A stretch of DNA of 64,000 nt. It comes from Calothrix sp. NIES-2098. Lineage in GTDB: Bacteria; Cyanobacteriota; Cyanobacteriia; Cyanobacteriales; Nostocaceae. The first letter of the stretch is position 1. Every line of letters begins with the position of its first letter. This document shows, in pieces, positions 55,010-64,000 of the stretch. The notes beneath the pieces were generated by a model. That model was not told the DNA's origin, did not search any database, and saw only the letters and a list, made by a program, of their open reading frames with translations. A program made the position numbers and the translations under genes. The stretch is taken from contig AP018172.1 in assembly GCA_002368175.1 (NCBI GenBank), forward strand, positions 4,336,001 to 4,400,000, in the 5' to 3' direction.

Positions 55010-55245
55010 TTTTATCTAAAATTGAGTAATTGGACATAGGGTATTGATGTTCATGCTTTGTGCAAACTTCTTAAATATATTTTGCAAAGATGAATTTTCA
55101 GGAAATAGAACCACAGATGAAAGCAGATAAACCCCGATAACTTATGTGTGTTTATTTGAGGTTTAAAATAGAAATTTAGATTTTCGCCTGATTTATCACA
55201 AGTATCAACAGCTAATTATTCTTCATTACCCAAGGAGTTGCTCTG

Positions 55246-55779
55246 ATGGCTGAATTAGTTCCAATTATTCAATTAGGTAATCCCATACTGCGCCAACAGG
55301 CTAGCTTGATTGATGATATTCACAACCCGGATATCCAAAACTTAATTGAAGATTTAATGGCAACTGTTGCTCAAGCTAATGGTGTAGGAATTGCTGCGCC
55401 ACAAATTGCAGAATCCTATCGTTTGTTTATTGTGGCATCTCGTCCTAATCCCCGGTATCCTAATGCTCCAGAAATGGCACCTACGGCGATGATTAATCCA
55501 AAAATTATTGCCCATTCTACTGAGGTAGTTAAAGGTTGGGAAGGTTGTTTGAGCGTTCCTGGAATTCGGGGATTTGTGCCTCGTTATCAAAAAATTCAAG
55601 TTGAATATACCGATCGCAATAGCAATTTGCAACAACAAGAATTAACTGATTTTGTGGCGCGTATTTTTCAACACGAATATGACCACCTCGAAGGCATACT
55701 CTTTGTAGACCGTTTGGAGAGTAATCAGGACAAGATCTCAGAGCAGGAATACCAAGAGCGTATCGTTAACAATACTTAA
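55246..55779 (+). CDS. def: Peptide deformylase
   Basis: 177 residues, normal length. GVGIAAPQ is motif 1, EGCLSVPG motif 2 (Cys101 as metal ligand) and QHEYDHLEG motif 3 (His143, Glu144, His147). The enzyme removes the formyl group from new proteins. A good AAGGAG site precedes the ATG. It is followed by the HMA_2-module gene on the same strand, about 90 bases away; that may be a separate transcript. Confidence 0.96.
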   Translation: MAELVPIIQLGNPILRQQASLIDDIHNPDIQNLIEDLMATVAQANGVGIAAPQIAESYRLFIVASRPNPRYPNAPEMAPTAMINPKIIAHSTEVVKGWEGCLSVPGIRGFVPRYQKIQVEYTDRNSNLQQQELTDFVARIFQHEYDHLEGILFVDRLESNQDKISEQEYQERIVNNT

Positions 55780-55873
55780 CCCAAAATAGTGCTTAAGAAT
55801 GAAGCTGTTAGCCAAAGGTTCGGGTTATATTTAACCTATTGTTAACCTTTGGCTTGGATCAGCTATCGGGTAA

Positions 55874-56938
55874 ATGACTAAAACTATTAGTAGTCGCGAC
55901 AGGTTAAGTCCGCAGCCGCAAGAAAGTTTTGACTTAATCTCTGCTCAAACTGAGAGCGATGAAAGAAAACTGAATAATGAAAGTACTGTGACAGAGCCAC
56001 AGTTAAAATTACAACTGTCTCTAGATGGATGGCGAATTGTTCATGCCAGTAACGGGCGCTTACGCATCCGCGCTCAAGAGAGTGGCGTAGAATCACAACT
56101 AGAGACTATATCCCAATACTTGCGGCAATATCAGGGAGTTAAGGAAGTCACTACCAATCAGCAAACAGGTAGTTTGGCGATCGCTTTCGATCCCGATCGT
56201 TTATCATTGCCGCAGATATTGGAGAAACTGCAAGAATTGGGCATTCAGCAAATCGCTACAGCTGATTCCAATAGCAAGACGGATCTGTTTGCAGAGTGGA
56301 AATCAGTTGATTTTTGGAAAGAGCAAACAATTTCCTTAATTCCCTTGATGACAGGATTAGCTGTAACAAGAGGGCTGGGGATCGCTGGTTTAGCATCAAT
56401 ACCCGTCTATATGATTGCAGCAAATGCAACTCGTTGGGTAATTAGTTTTAGAGAACCAGAAATTTCGCGATCGCAAACCAGTAACAGCAAATCTACACTA
56501 TTTTCATCTGAGGATGAAACAATAACCTACAGTGTTATCCATGCAATTCCTGGGAGGATTCGCTTTCATGTACCTCGAATCGCCAAGGATCGCGCCTATG
56601 GTAGACGATTAGAAAGGCTGTTGAAAACAGATGCCCAAGTAACCAGCGTGCGGATAAATTATAGTGCGGCATCGGTGGCGATCGCCTATCAGCCAAGCGA
56701 TATTAGCTTAGATCGTTGGGTAAATTTGATGGAATTGGCTTTACAAACCTACCCACCAACTAAGCCAGTCCAAACAATAGAACAGCTAACACTTTTAGAA
56801 AAAGTTACTCAACTAGCGGAAACTCCTGAAGAAAAAATACCAGAGATATCAAGTCTATGGGCAAATATGAAGCCTAGCACTATGTCTTATTCTTTAGCCT
56901 TCATGGCGAACTTTCCCTTAGAGACATTTGCTGAATAA
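55874..56938 (+). CDS. Protein with two HMA_2-like modules and a central membrane region
   Basis: 354 residues. The first module (residues about 54-120) starts WRIVHASNGRLRIRAQE, and the second (about 215-275) starts YSVIHAIPGRIRFHVPRIAKDRAYGRRL. Each is a small alpha/beta ferredoxin-like unit, of a type named HMA_2, without the CxxC of ordinary metal-binding HMA domains. Between them a hydrophobic stretch (TISLIPLMTGLAVTRGLGIAGLASIPVYMIA) may enter the membrane. The second module closely resembles the N-terminus of the P-ATPase downstream. First of a four-gene unit; exact function unknown. Confidence 0.78.
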   Translation: MTKTISSRDRLSPQPQESFDLISAQTESDERKLNNESTVTEPQLKLQLSLDGWRIVHASNGRLRIRAQESGVESQLETISQYLRQYQGVKEVTTNQQTGSLAIAFDPDRLSLPQILEKLQELGIQQIATADSNSKTDLFAEWKSVDFWKEQTISLIPLMTGLAVTRGLGIAGLASIPVYMIAANATRWVISFREPEISRSQTSNSKSTLFSSEDETITYSVIHAIPGRIRFHVPRIAKDRAYGRRLERLLKTDAQVTSVRINYSAASVAIAYQPSDISLDRWVNLMELALQTYPPTKPVQTIEQLTLLEKVTQLAETPEEKIPEISSLWANMKPSTMSYSLAFMANFPLETFAE

Positions 56939-57088
56939 GGAGAAGCGCCTCTAATTTTCTATCTGCTAGCGATCCCGCAAGGGTAAATAAAAAGCACCTA
57001 GCAGCATTGGACATCACCAATCCCATCAGATTGGGAGTGATTTTGCTCTTTTGAATCAGATTCATCAACCTTATACACGAGACAAGGA

Positions 57089-59365
57089 ATGGTAAAACAC
57101 AGGGTTCAATTAGCATCACCATCTACACCAATAGTGCCTGAGATTGTAGAAACGCATCACGATAACGTTGCTGTAGTCAAACAACACAACGGAAACAATC
57201 GCAGACAGATTCCCCAAATTGCTTACAGTATTGTCCATGTAACACCAGGAAGAATCAGGTTCCGCATACCTCGATTACGCCACGATCGAGACTATACTCA
57301 GCGTCTTCAATCCTTATTGGAAGCCGATACCCTAGTTACATCTGTGCGGATCAAGTTGGCGGCGGCGTCGCTAGTTGTGACTTACCAATCTAAACAAGTA
57401 CCTGAGTCCAAGATGCGATCGCATTTGATCTATTCGATCTGGGCTGCTAGCGATCCCACAATGGTAATTGCAGTTCCTAATCAGCTATCAATTACCAAAT
57501 CCTCTGACAATACAGAAAATTCCTGGCCAGGTTTACAACTTTCTGCCATCGCTACTGGTTTAGCGGTGCTAGGAGGGCCTTTAGGATTACCAATTCCACC
57601 AATTATGGTGGCGGGAACTATTGCGCTAGCCACATTACCAGTTTTTCAAAGAGCATTAGCAGGGATTACAGCAGAACGCAAACTCACAATCGACTTTTTG
57701 GATTTAATGGCGATCGCGATTACTACCGTTCAAGGTCATTTTCTCACGCCATCGTTGATGCTGAGTTTAATTGAAATTGGTGAGAACATTCGCGATCGCA
57801 CGGCTCGTTCTTCTAAACTCCAAACTCTCGATCTACTCAATTCTTTAGGGCAGTTTGTTTGGGTAGAACGCAATGGCACCAAGCAACAAATCCCTATTCA
57901 AGATGTCCAACGAGGGGATACAGTCATTGTCTATCCTGGCGAGCAAGTCCCAGTAGATGGTACTATCCTGCGAGGGAAAGCTCTGTTGGATGAGCAAAAA
58001 CTTACTGGTGAATCCATGCCAGTCTTGAAAAAGAAAGGGCAAGCGGTCTTTGCTTCTACCTTGGTGCGCGAGGGCAGGATTTATATTCAAACTGAATGGG
58101 TAGGCAATGATACGCGTGCTGGACAGAGTATTAAATTAATGCAAGAAGCTCCTGTCCACGATACGCGCATGGAAAACTATGCTACAAAAATTGCTGAACG
58201 CGCAGTTGTGCCAACTTTGTTACTTGGGGGAGCAGTATTTGCCCTAACTCGTAATCCAGTACGGGCAGCTAGTGTTCTCACTCTAGACTTTGCTACAGGC
58301 ATTAGAGTATCTGTACCGACTACAGTTTTAGCAGCACTTACCTATGCAGCCAAGCATGGAATTCTCATCCGTAGCGGACGCGCATTGGAACAACTAGCCG
58401 CAGTTGATACGATTGTGTTTGATAAAACAGGCACCCTTACTAAAGGGGAAGCGACTGTTATTGGGGTGGAAAGTCTCAATCCAGCAACGTCAACTATGCG
58501 GGTGTTGGAACTAGCTGCTGCTGCGGAACAACGACTAACGCATCCAGTAGCCGAAGCGATAATTCGTTATGCCGAAGCTCAAAATGTGATAATTCCCAAC
58601 CGCCAGAAATGGAATTATCAACTCGGTTTGGGAGTGCAAGCTGAAATTGACGGTGAGACAGTTTACGTAGGTAGCGATCGCTTTTTGCGTCATGTAGGCA
58701 TTGATATGGCACAGCAAAACGGGCATTCCCAGCGGTCAGCTTCAATGATTTATGTCGCTAGTAACGGTCAACTTCAAGGTAAAATTAAATATAGTGACAT
58801 TCTCCGTAAAGAAAGTCGGGAAGTAATTAGCCACTTGTTAACAGTCGAAGGTGTGGAAGTTCATATGCTCACCGGAGACAACAAACAAACAGCCAATCAA
58901 GTTGCAGCCGAACTGGGAATTGCGCCGACACATACTCATGCCGAAGCTTTCCCCGAACAGAAAGCCGCAGTCGTCCGCGAACTACACGAACAAGGCAAGA
59001 CAGTTGCATTCGTAGGTGATGGGATCAACGATTCGCCAGCTTTAGCCTATGCAGATGTTTCTGTATCCTTCGCTAACGGTTCAGAAATTGCCCGCGAAAC
59101 CGCAGATGTAGTATTAATGCAGAATGATTTGCATGGTTTACTAGAAGCGATCGCGATCGCCCGCCAAGCCAAGCAATTAATCTACCAAAATACAGGTATT
59201 GTTGCAGTGCCTAACTTAGGGGCATTGTTAATAGCTGTTATATTTGGTTTAAATCCTTTAGCCGCGACAGTAGTCAATAATGGCTCGACTGTGGTTGCAG
59301 GCGTTAACGGTTTGCGTCCAATCTTAAAACATTCACCAAAGAAAGCTATACCATCGGCAAGATGA
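57089..59365 (+). CDS. P-type ATPase with TPGR module and altered membrane metal site (P1B-6-like)
   Basis: 758 residues. Residues 45-100 (AYSIVHVTPGRIRFRIPRL) form an HMA_2-like module with no CxxC. Membrane helices follow (about 150-180 and 205-225), then the actuator TGES (306-309), and the phosphorylation site DKTGTLTKG (445-453). HP is at 485-486 and GDGIND follows. In the membrane metal-site helix the usual CPC is replaced by DFATGIRVSVP (residues 400-410). That alignment recalls the (D/N)YSCA-type site of P1B-6 ATPases with Cys lost. Substrate is unclear; an iron-related pump is a hypothesis. Confidence 0.82.
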   Translation: MVKHRVQLASPSTPIVPEIVETHHDNVAVVKQHNGNNRRQIPQIAYSIVHVTPGRIRFRIPRLRHDRDYTQRLQSLLEADTLVTSVRIKLAAASLVVTYQSKQVPESKMRSHLIYSIWAASDPTMVIAVPNQLSITKSSDNTENSWPGLQLSAIATGLAVLGGPLGLPIPPIMVAGTIALATLPVFQRALAGITAERKLTIDFLDLMAIAITTVQGHFLTPSLMLSLIEIGENIRDRTARSSKLQTLDLLNSLGQFVWVERNGTKQQIPIQDVQRGDTVIVYPGEQVPVDGTILRGKALLDEQKLTGESMPVLKKKGQAVFASTLVREGRIYIQTEWVGNDTRAGQSIKLMQEAPVHDTRMENYATKIAERAVVPTLLLGGAVFALTRNPVRAASVLTLDFATGIRVSVPTTVLAALTYAAKHGILIRSGRALEQLAAVDTIVFDKTGTLTKGEATVIGVESLNPATSTMRVLELAAAAEQRLTHPVAEAIIRYAEAQNVIIPNRQKWNYQLGLGVQAEIDGETVYVGSDRFLRHVGIDMAQQNGHSQRSASMIYVASNGQLQGKIKYSDILRKESREVISHLLTVEGVEVHMLTGDNKQTANQVAAELGIAPTHTHAEAFPEQKAAVVRELHEQGKTVAFVGDGINDSPALAYADVSVSFANGSEIARETADVVLMQNDLHGLLEAIAIARQAKQLIYQNTGIVAVPNLGALLIAVIFGLNPLAATVVNNGSTVVAGVNGLRPILKHSPKKAIPSAR

Positions 59366-59436
59366 AATGAATATGCCGATTAGTTTACGCTAGAACGCTT
59401 TCTTACAGATTTCCACATTACCAGAGGTAATTTACT

Positions 59437-59745
59437 ATGGCACCTAAAATCACTGACTTTGTTGAAGATGCTGGCGCTCCTGGAATTATAGCCGGTATTG
59501 GCGCAGTTTTGCTCGCACCGATCGTCCTTCCTGTAGTAGCAGGAATTGGTAAACCATTAGCCAAATCATTAATTAAAGGTGGAATTCTTGCTTATGAAAA
59601 GAGCAAAGGAGCATTTGCTGAATTGGGCGAAACTTGGGAAGACATTGTAGCAGAAGCGCGAGCCGAAATTGCTGAAGATAGAGAAACTCCAGCATTTGAA
59701 GCTGCTAGTAATTCTAGCGATCGCACTATAGATAATGGTGGCTAA
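59437..59745 (+). CDS. DUF5132 small membrane-associated protein
   Basis: 102 residues. MAPKITDFVEDAGAPGIIAGIGAVLLAPIVLPVVAGIGKPLAKSLIKGGILAYEK is the DUF5132 pattern: a glycine-rich hydrophobic segment that probably forms a membrane hairpin with close helix packing. A helical, acidic C-terminus follows (WEDIVAEARAEIAEDRE). Function unknown. It lies 70 bases after the P-ATPase, on the same strand, between that gene and a second HMA_2-like protein gene, so a joint role in one membrane system is likely. Confidence 0.8.
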   Translation: MAPKITDFVEDAGAPGIIAGIGAVLLAPIVLPVVAGIGKPLAKSLIKGGILAYEKSKGAFAELGETWEDIVAEARAEIAEDRETPAFEAASNSSDRTIDNGG

Positions 59746-59755
59746 ATCTGCAAAT

Positions 59756-59778
59756 AAAGGCGCGGCGATCGCGCCTTT
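59756..59778 (+). terminator. Hairpin with HIP1 loop after the DUF5132 gene
   Basis: AAAGGCGC and GCGCCTTT form an 8-pair stem with loop GGCGATC. No T tract follows, so termination would be weak or partial. It may reduce expression of the last gene of the unit. Confidence 0.45.
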
Positions 59779-59934
59779 CAGGAAAATAAAAATTACTAAT
59801 TATTTTAAGTATCTCTGGTTTCAAACCACAAGCAAAATTGCAGAGTATTACTATTCATTACCTATATTGAAATTTAGAAACATAATCCTCAATCCAAAAT
59901 TTAAAATTCTAAATTGAGTTAGGAGAGTAAGCGT

Positions 59935-60525
59935 GTGAATACAAATAACTATAGTAATCTCACCCAAATGCCGAAAATAATAGATGAAACAGCTATACAT
60001 AGTCCATCTAAACTTATATCTACAAAAATTATTAGTCATACTCCAGGGCGGTTAAGATTAAGAATTCCAAAACGCGATCGCCAAACCGGGAAAATGCAAA
60101 GAATTGCTAGCTTACTAGAAGCACAACCTAATGTTAATCAAGTAAAAACTAGTGTTGAACGAGGAAGTATTCTCATCAATCATGATGGCGGAGATGATAG
60201 TCTCAAAAATGTCCTCAATACGCTTAAGGATCTGGGAATAATTTTTGCTGATATTACAGAGGGTGATACTGAAGCATCCGCAAGTATTTCAAATGCTGTA
60301 GTTGATTTAAATAAACGAGTACAAGAAGTAACAAATGGTGCTGTAGATCTGCGCTTTTTGTTTCCCTTAGGACTGAGTATTCTTGCAGTTAGGCAATTGT
60401 TGATTAAAGGTCTGCAATTTGAAACTATTCCTTGGTATGTTTTGGGTTGGTATGCCTTCGATAGTTTTATCAAATTGAACAACCCAAGACAACCACAAAC
60501 TGACAGCGAGTATAAGAAATCGTAA
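59935..60525 (+). CDS. HMA_2-like TPGR-module protein
   Basis: 196 residues from the GTG preceded by AGGAGA at eight bases. Residues about 28-85 (STKIISHTPGRLRLRIPKRDRQ, then IASLLEAQPNVNQVKTSVERGSILINHD) form one HMA_2-like module with the TPGR motif of the P-ATPase. The C-terminus has a hydrophobic stretch (LRFLFPLGLSILAVRQLLIKGLQFETIPWYVLGWYAF) that may contact the membrane. Third module-bearing protein of the unit. Function unknown. Confidence 0.78.
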   Translation: MNTNNYSNLTQMPKIIDETAIHSPSKLISTKIISHTPGRLRLRIPKRDRQTGKMQRIASLLEAQPNVNQVKTSVERGSILINHDGGDDSLKNVLNTLKDLGIIFADITEGDTEASASISNAVVDLNKRVQEVTNGAVDLRFLFPLGLSILAVRQLLIKGLQFETIPWYVLGWYAFDSFIKLNNPRQPQTDSEYKKS

Positions 60526-60800
60526 CCTTCCATAGATTCAAGGCTGCTGTTTTCCTGGAAAGCGATCGCAACCAGCCATTGCAGATATTTAAAGACTAAT
60601 AAACCAACCTCTTGGCTAGGTGACGACATAGACATTTATGAAATCAAGCCAACTGCCTAAATTAAACTTAAATTATTTGACCTTTTGCAACGCCAGTAGC
60701 TTCAAAGAACGAACCTGTAAAACACTGGCTCGCCTTTGCGCGAATAAACATTCATTCCAGAATCTAGCAACACCAATTTCCTCGAAGATAATCAGCTTAC

Positions 60801-61670
60801 TTATTTAAGTGGAATTTTCATACTCAAATCCAACCACTTAGACTGTGTAATCGGCGCACTACTAGAAATATAATCTACGCCAGTTTGAGCAACAGCACGA
60901 ATAGTCTCCAAGGTTACATTACCCGAGGCTTCAATTTTAATGTGGCTATACTGTTGTCGAATCAACTGCACCGCCTGAGACATCATATCTAGAGGCATAT
61001 TGTCTAACATAATAATGTCGGCTTTATGCTGTAGGGCTTCTTTAACTTGTTCTAGAGTTTCTGTCTCTACTTCTATTGTTAGGGGATAAGGTATCTGGGA
61101 ACGGATACGGGTAATTGCTTCGCCAATTCCCCCAGCCGCTGCAATGTGATTGTCTTTAATCATTACCGCATCATCTAACCCCATACGATGATTAATCGCC
61201 CCGCCTACAGCAGTTGCGTATTTTTCCAATAATCTCAGCCCGGGTATAGTTTTGCGCGTATCGACCAACTGAGCAGGTAAATCCGCAATTTGCTCTACAT
61301 ATTTATTAGTGAGGGTTGCAATCCCACTCAAACGCATAGTTAAATTGAGCGCAACCCGTTCCCCCATCAGCAGCGCGTCCAATGGCCCATATATTTCAGC
61401 TACTACCTGTCCTAGTTCGCACCATGTACCTTCGTCTGTGATGGGCACAAAGCTGACGTTTTCATTCAAAAGCTGAAACACCCTTGCTGCAACTGGTAAA
61501 CCAGCAATAATTCCTGGGGCTTTCGCTATCCATTTAGCTGTTCCTGGTGTGACATCCTTAGTTATTAAGCTGTTTGTTGTGCGATCGCCCCGACCAATGT
61601 CCTCCAACAACCAGCCATGCAATAGCGGATCTAACACTAGCCAAGGCGGTAAAACACCAAACTTGCTCAC
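60801..61670 (-). CDS. nadC: Nicotinate-nucleotide pyrophosphorylase (carboxylating)
   Basis: 289 residues, normal length. DIGRGDRTT is the N-terminal signature. LVDTRKTIPGLRLLEKYATAVGGAINHRMGLDDAVMIKDNHI is the active-site region with the Arg, Lys and His residues, and EVETLEQVKEALQHKADIIMLDNMP and EASGNVTLETI the barrel strands. The enzyme forms nicotinate mononucleotide from quinolinate in de novo NAD synthesis. Its gene is divergent from the rRNA operon. Single copy here. Confidence 0.96.
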   Translation of the reverse strand: MSKFGVLPPWLVLDPLLHGWLLEDIGRGDRTTNSLITKDVTPGTAKWIAKAPGIIAGLPVAARVFQLLNENVSFVPITDEGTWCELGQVVAEIYGPLDALLMGERVALNLTMRLSGIATLTNKYVEQIADLPAQLVDTRKTIPGLRLLEKYATAVGGAINHRMGLDDAVMIKDNHIAAAGGIGEAITRIRSQIPYPLTIEVETETLEQVKEALQHKADIIMLDNMPLDMMSQAVQLIRQQYSHIKIEASGNVTLETIRAVAQTGVDYISSSAPITQSKWLDLSMKIPLK

Positions 61671-61777
61671 GACTTTATTACTTCTTTCTTAACTTCAGGA
61701 ATACTATAGCCTAAAATCCTTACTGCACAAGGCTTCTAACCGCGAACAAAAAAATCTCAATTTTCCGAAAAAAAGAG

Positions 61778-61806
61778 TTGACAAACGAAGATAGGCTCGA
61801 TATATT
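61778..61806 (+). promoter_or_regulatory. rRNA operon promoter
   Basis: The -35 hexamer TTGACA (61778-61783) and the -10 hexamer TATATT (61801-61806) are separated by exactly 17 bases. The -35 is perfect and the -10 differs from TATAAT at one position. It lies 170 bases before the 16S gene on its strand. Confidence 0.82.
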
Positions 61807-61856
61807 AGATAAGTGCCTGAGAGCGGAGCGCGAAAGAGCGACGCCGGAGGGACACC

Positions 61857-61868
61857 GAACCTTGAAAA
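61857..61868 (+). promoter_or_regulatory. boxA antitermination element in the rRNA leader
   Basis: GAACCTTGAAAA is identical to the boxA-type sequence near the end of the 16S-23S spacer (63988-63999). In the spacer this is the standard cyanobacterial boxA. The copy in the leader fits an antitermination role. Confidence 0.6.
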
Positions 61869-61975
61869 TATTATAGTTTGAAAGCCAGTATACAACAATT
61901 AGCCTGCGTCAGTAAAGAAAATAACCTGACTGAGGTTAAAATCAGTCAAAAGAGCTAAACAAACGAATTCATCAC

Positions 61976-63464
<1,489 letters not shown>

Positions 63465-63468
63465 GGGA

Positions 63469-63534
63469 GACCTACCCAACTCAGATATCGAGAACACACA
63501 GTTAATAGATATTGAGATGGTCATACCCTAGGTC
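63469..63534 (+). other. D1-D1' helix of the 16S-23S spacer
   Basis: GACCTA at 63469-63474 pairs with TAGGTC at 63529-63534, the base of the D1-D1' helix used in cyanobacterial classification. The fold contains the pairs ATATCGAG and ATTGAGAT nearby. Confidence 0.75.
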
Positions 63535-63581
63535 GGTCGCAGAAATTGTTGAGGCTTTCAAACTATATTGAGGTTCTTTTT

Positions 63582-63655
<74 letters not shown>

Positions 63656-63660
63656 CCTGA

Positions 63661-63735
63661 AGCAAGTCAAAAGTTAAAAGCCAAAAGCCAAAAGTAAACA
63701 CTTTACTTTTGAATTTTGAATTTTGAATTTTGAAT
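63661..63735. repeat. Heptamer repeats and 10-pair hairpin between the two spacer tRNAs
   Basis: TTTTGAA occurs four times in tandem at 63707-63734, preceded by AAAAG-based repeats (AGCCAAA). In between, CAAAAGTAAA (63689-63698) and TTTACTTTTG (63702-63711) form a perfect 10-pair stem with loop CAC. This is the heptamer-type repeat class of heterocystous cyanobacteria, here placed in an rRNA spacer. Confidence 0.8.
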
Positions 63736-63742
63736 TGTTGAT

Positions 63743-63815
63743 GGGGGTTTAGCTCAGTTGGTAGAGCGCCTGCTTTGCAAGCAGGATGTCAGCGGTTCGA
63801 GTCCGCTAACCTCCA
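63743..63815 (+). tRNA. tRNA-Ala (UGC)
   Basis: 73 bases. Acceptor GGGGGTT pairs with AACCTCC (one G-U), the anticodon loop is TTTGCAA with anticodon UGC, and the T arm is GCGG-TTCGAGT-CCGC. Discriminator A, no CCA encoded. Second tRNA of the spacer. Confidence 0.97.
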
Positions 63816-63938
63816 CATGCTCTACAGTACTGTGACAGTCACAAAAGTGAATATACCAATGGCAGTCAAAAGCTAGAGACGATATGATATTTGTGGCGAC
63901 AGTGAGAGTGTGATAAGATAAAAGATCGTGGATAAATT

Positions 63939-63972
63939 CAGCAATCGACAATTATACAAAGTCGAACTGCTG
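63939..63972 (+). promoter_or_regulatory. boxB helix of the rRNA spacer
   Basis: CAGCA pairs with TGCTG at the base and TCGAC with GTCGA inside, with small mismatches between. Its position just before boxA fits the boxB helix of cyanobacterial spacers. Confidence 0.65.
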
Positions 63973-63987
63973 GGTTTGAGCCAGCCA

Positions 63988-63999
63988 GAACCTTGAAAA
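63988..63999 (+). promoter_or_regulatory. boxA element of the rRNA spacer
   Basis: GAACCTTGAAAA, the standard cyanobacterial boxA sequence that precedes the 23S gene. The 23S gene itself lies beyond the window end. Confidence 0.8.
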
Positions 64000-64000
64000 C

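Noticed and set aside
59735..59917. 60-residue frame overlapping the end of the DUF5132 gene
   Set aside because: It runs through a hairpin and repeat-like AT-rich DNA, has a skewed composition (KFRNIILNPKFKILN), and no start site of note. I treat it as chance.

Overview
The window reads as chromosomal DNA of a filamentous, probably Nostocales-type cyanobacterium. The evidence is zeta-carotene desaturase of the cyanobacterial/plant type, the division protein ZipN/Ftn2, a Calvin-cycle class II aldolase, a phytochrome-like multi-GAF kinase with cyanobacteriochrome domains, a DUF4912 protein, many HIP1 octamers (GCGATCGC), heptamer-type intergenic repeats, and a 16S rRNA followed by a spacer with tRNA-Ile and tRNA-Ala. 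I see no phage, complete insertion sequence or CRISPR array. Most of the window is ordinary core genome with short operons and AT-rich, repeat-bearing gaps.

Layout. 1-9.3 kb: GNAT acetyltransferase, methyltransferase, ABC exporter, sucrase/ferredoxin-like protein, a BlaI-type repressor overlapping an M56 metalloprotease, then an SRPBCC protein and zds (carotenoid synthesis). 9.3-11.5 kb: a gene-poor stretch with one small ribbon-helix-helix gene. 11.5-20.5 kb: a large cyanobacterial protein of unknown function, an A-type Fe-S carrier, a TPR protein, a TIGR01777 epimerase, an FHA protein, a copper-type P-ATPase with a repeat-derived in-frame insertion, and a TM2 protein. 21-31 kb: CPBP protease, PEP-CTERM surface protein, HAD phosphatase, glucosamine-6-P deaminase, acylphosphatase, hisD and class II aldolase. 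31-43 kb: a truncated Uma2 remnant, tRNA-Lys, mutarotase-like protein, pdhA, a divergent spacer holding a probable structured element, zipN, DUF4912 protein, a NAGPA-domain lipoprotein, DUF2358 protein and an ArsA/GET3-like ATPase. 43.5-55.8 kb: the multi-GAF photoreceptor-like histidine kinase, dnaN, a radical SAM protein, an IF-3-like paralog with a probable ATT start, an RRM protein, a cluster of DnaA boxes (probable oriC), dnaA, an HtrA protease and peptide deformylase.

55.9-60.5 kb holds the most unusual unit: four same-strand genes encoding two HMA_2-like proteins, a P-type ATPase whose N-terminus carries the same module and whose membrane CPx motif is replaced, and a small DUF5132 protein. 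They look like one metal or membrane-compartment system, and the ATPase resembles the P1B-6 group more than copper pumps. 60.8-64 kb: nadC (minus) and the start of an rRNA operon, with a near-consensus promoter, leader boxA, 16S rRNA, tRNA-Ile, tRNA-Ala, boxB and a second boxA. The 23S gene lies beyond the window.

Main candidates for follow-up are the HMA_2/P-ATPase/DUF5132 cluster, the paired-arm element between pdhA and zipN, the IF-3 paralog, the DnaA-box cluster and the repeat insertion inside the copper ATPase. All family names come from reading the protein sequences; no database search was run.
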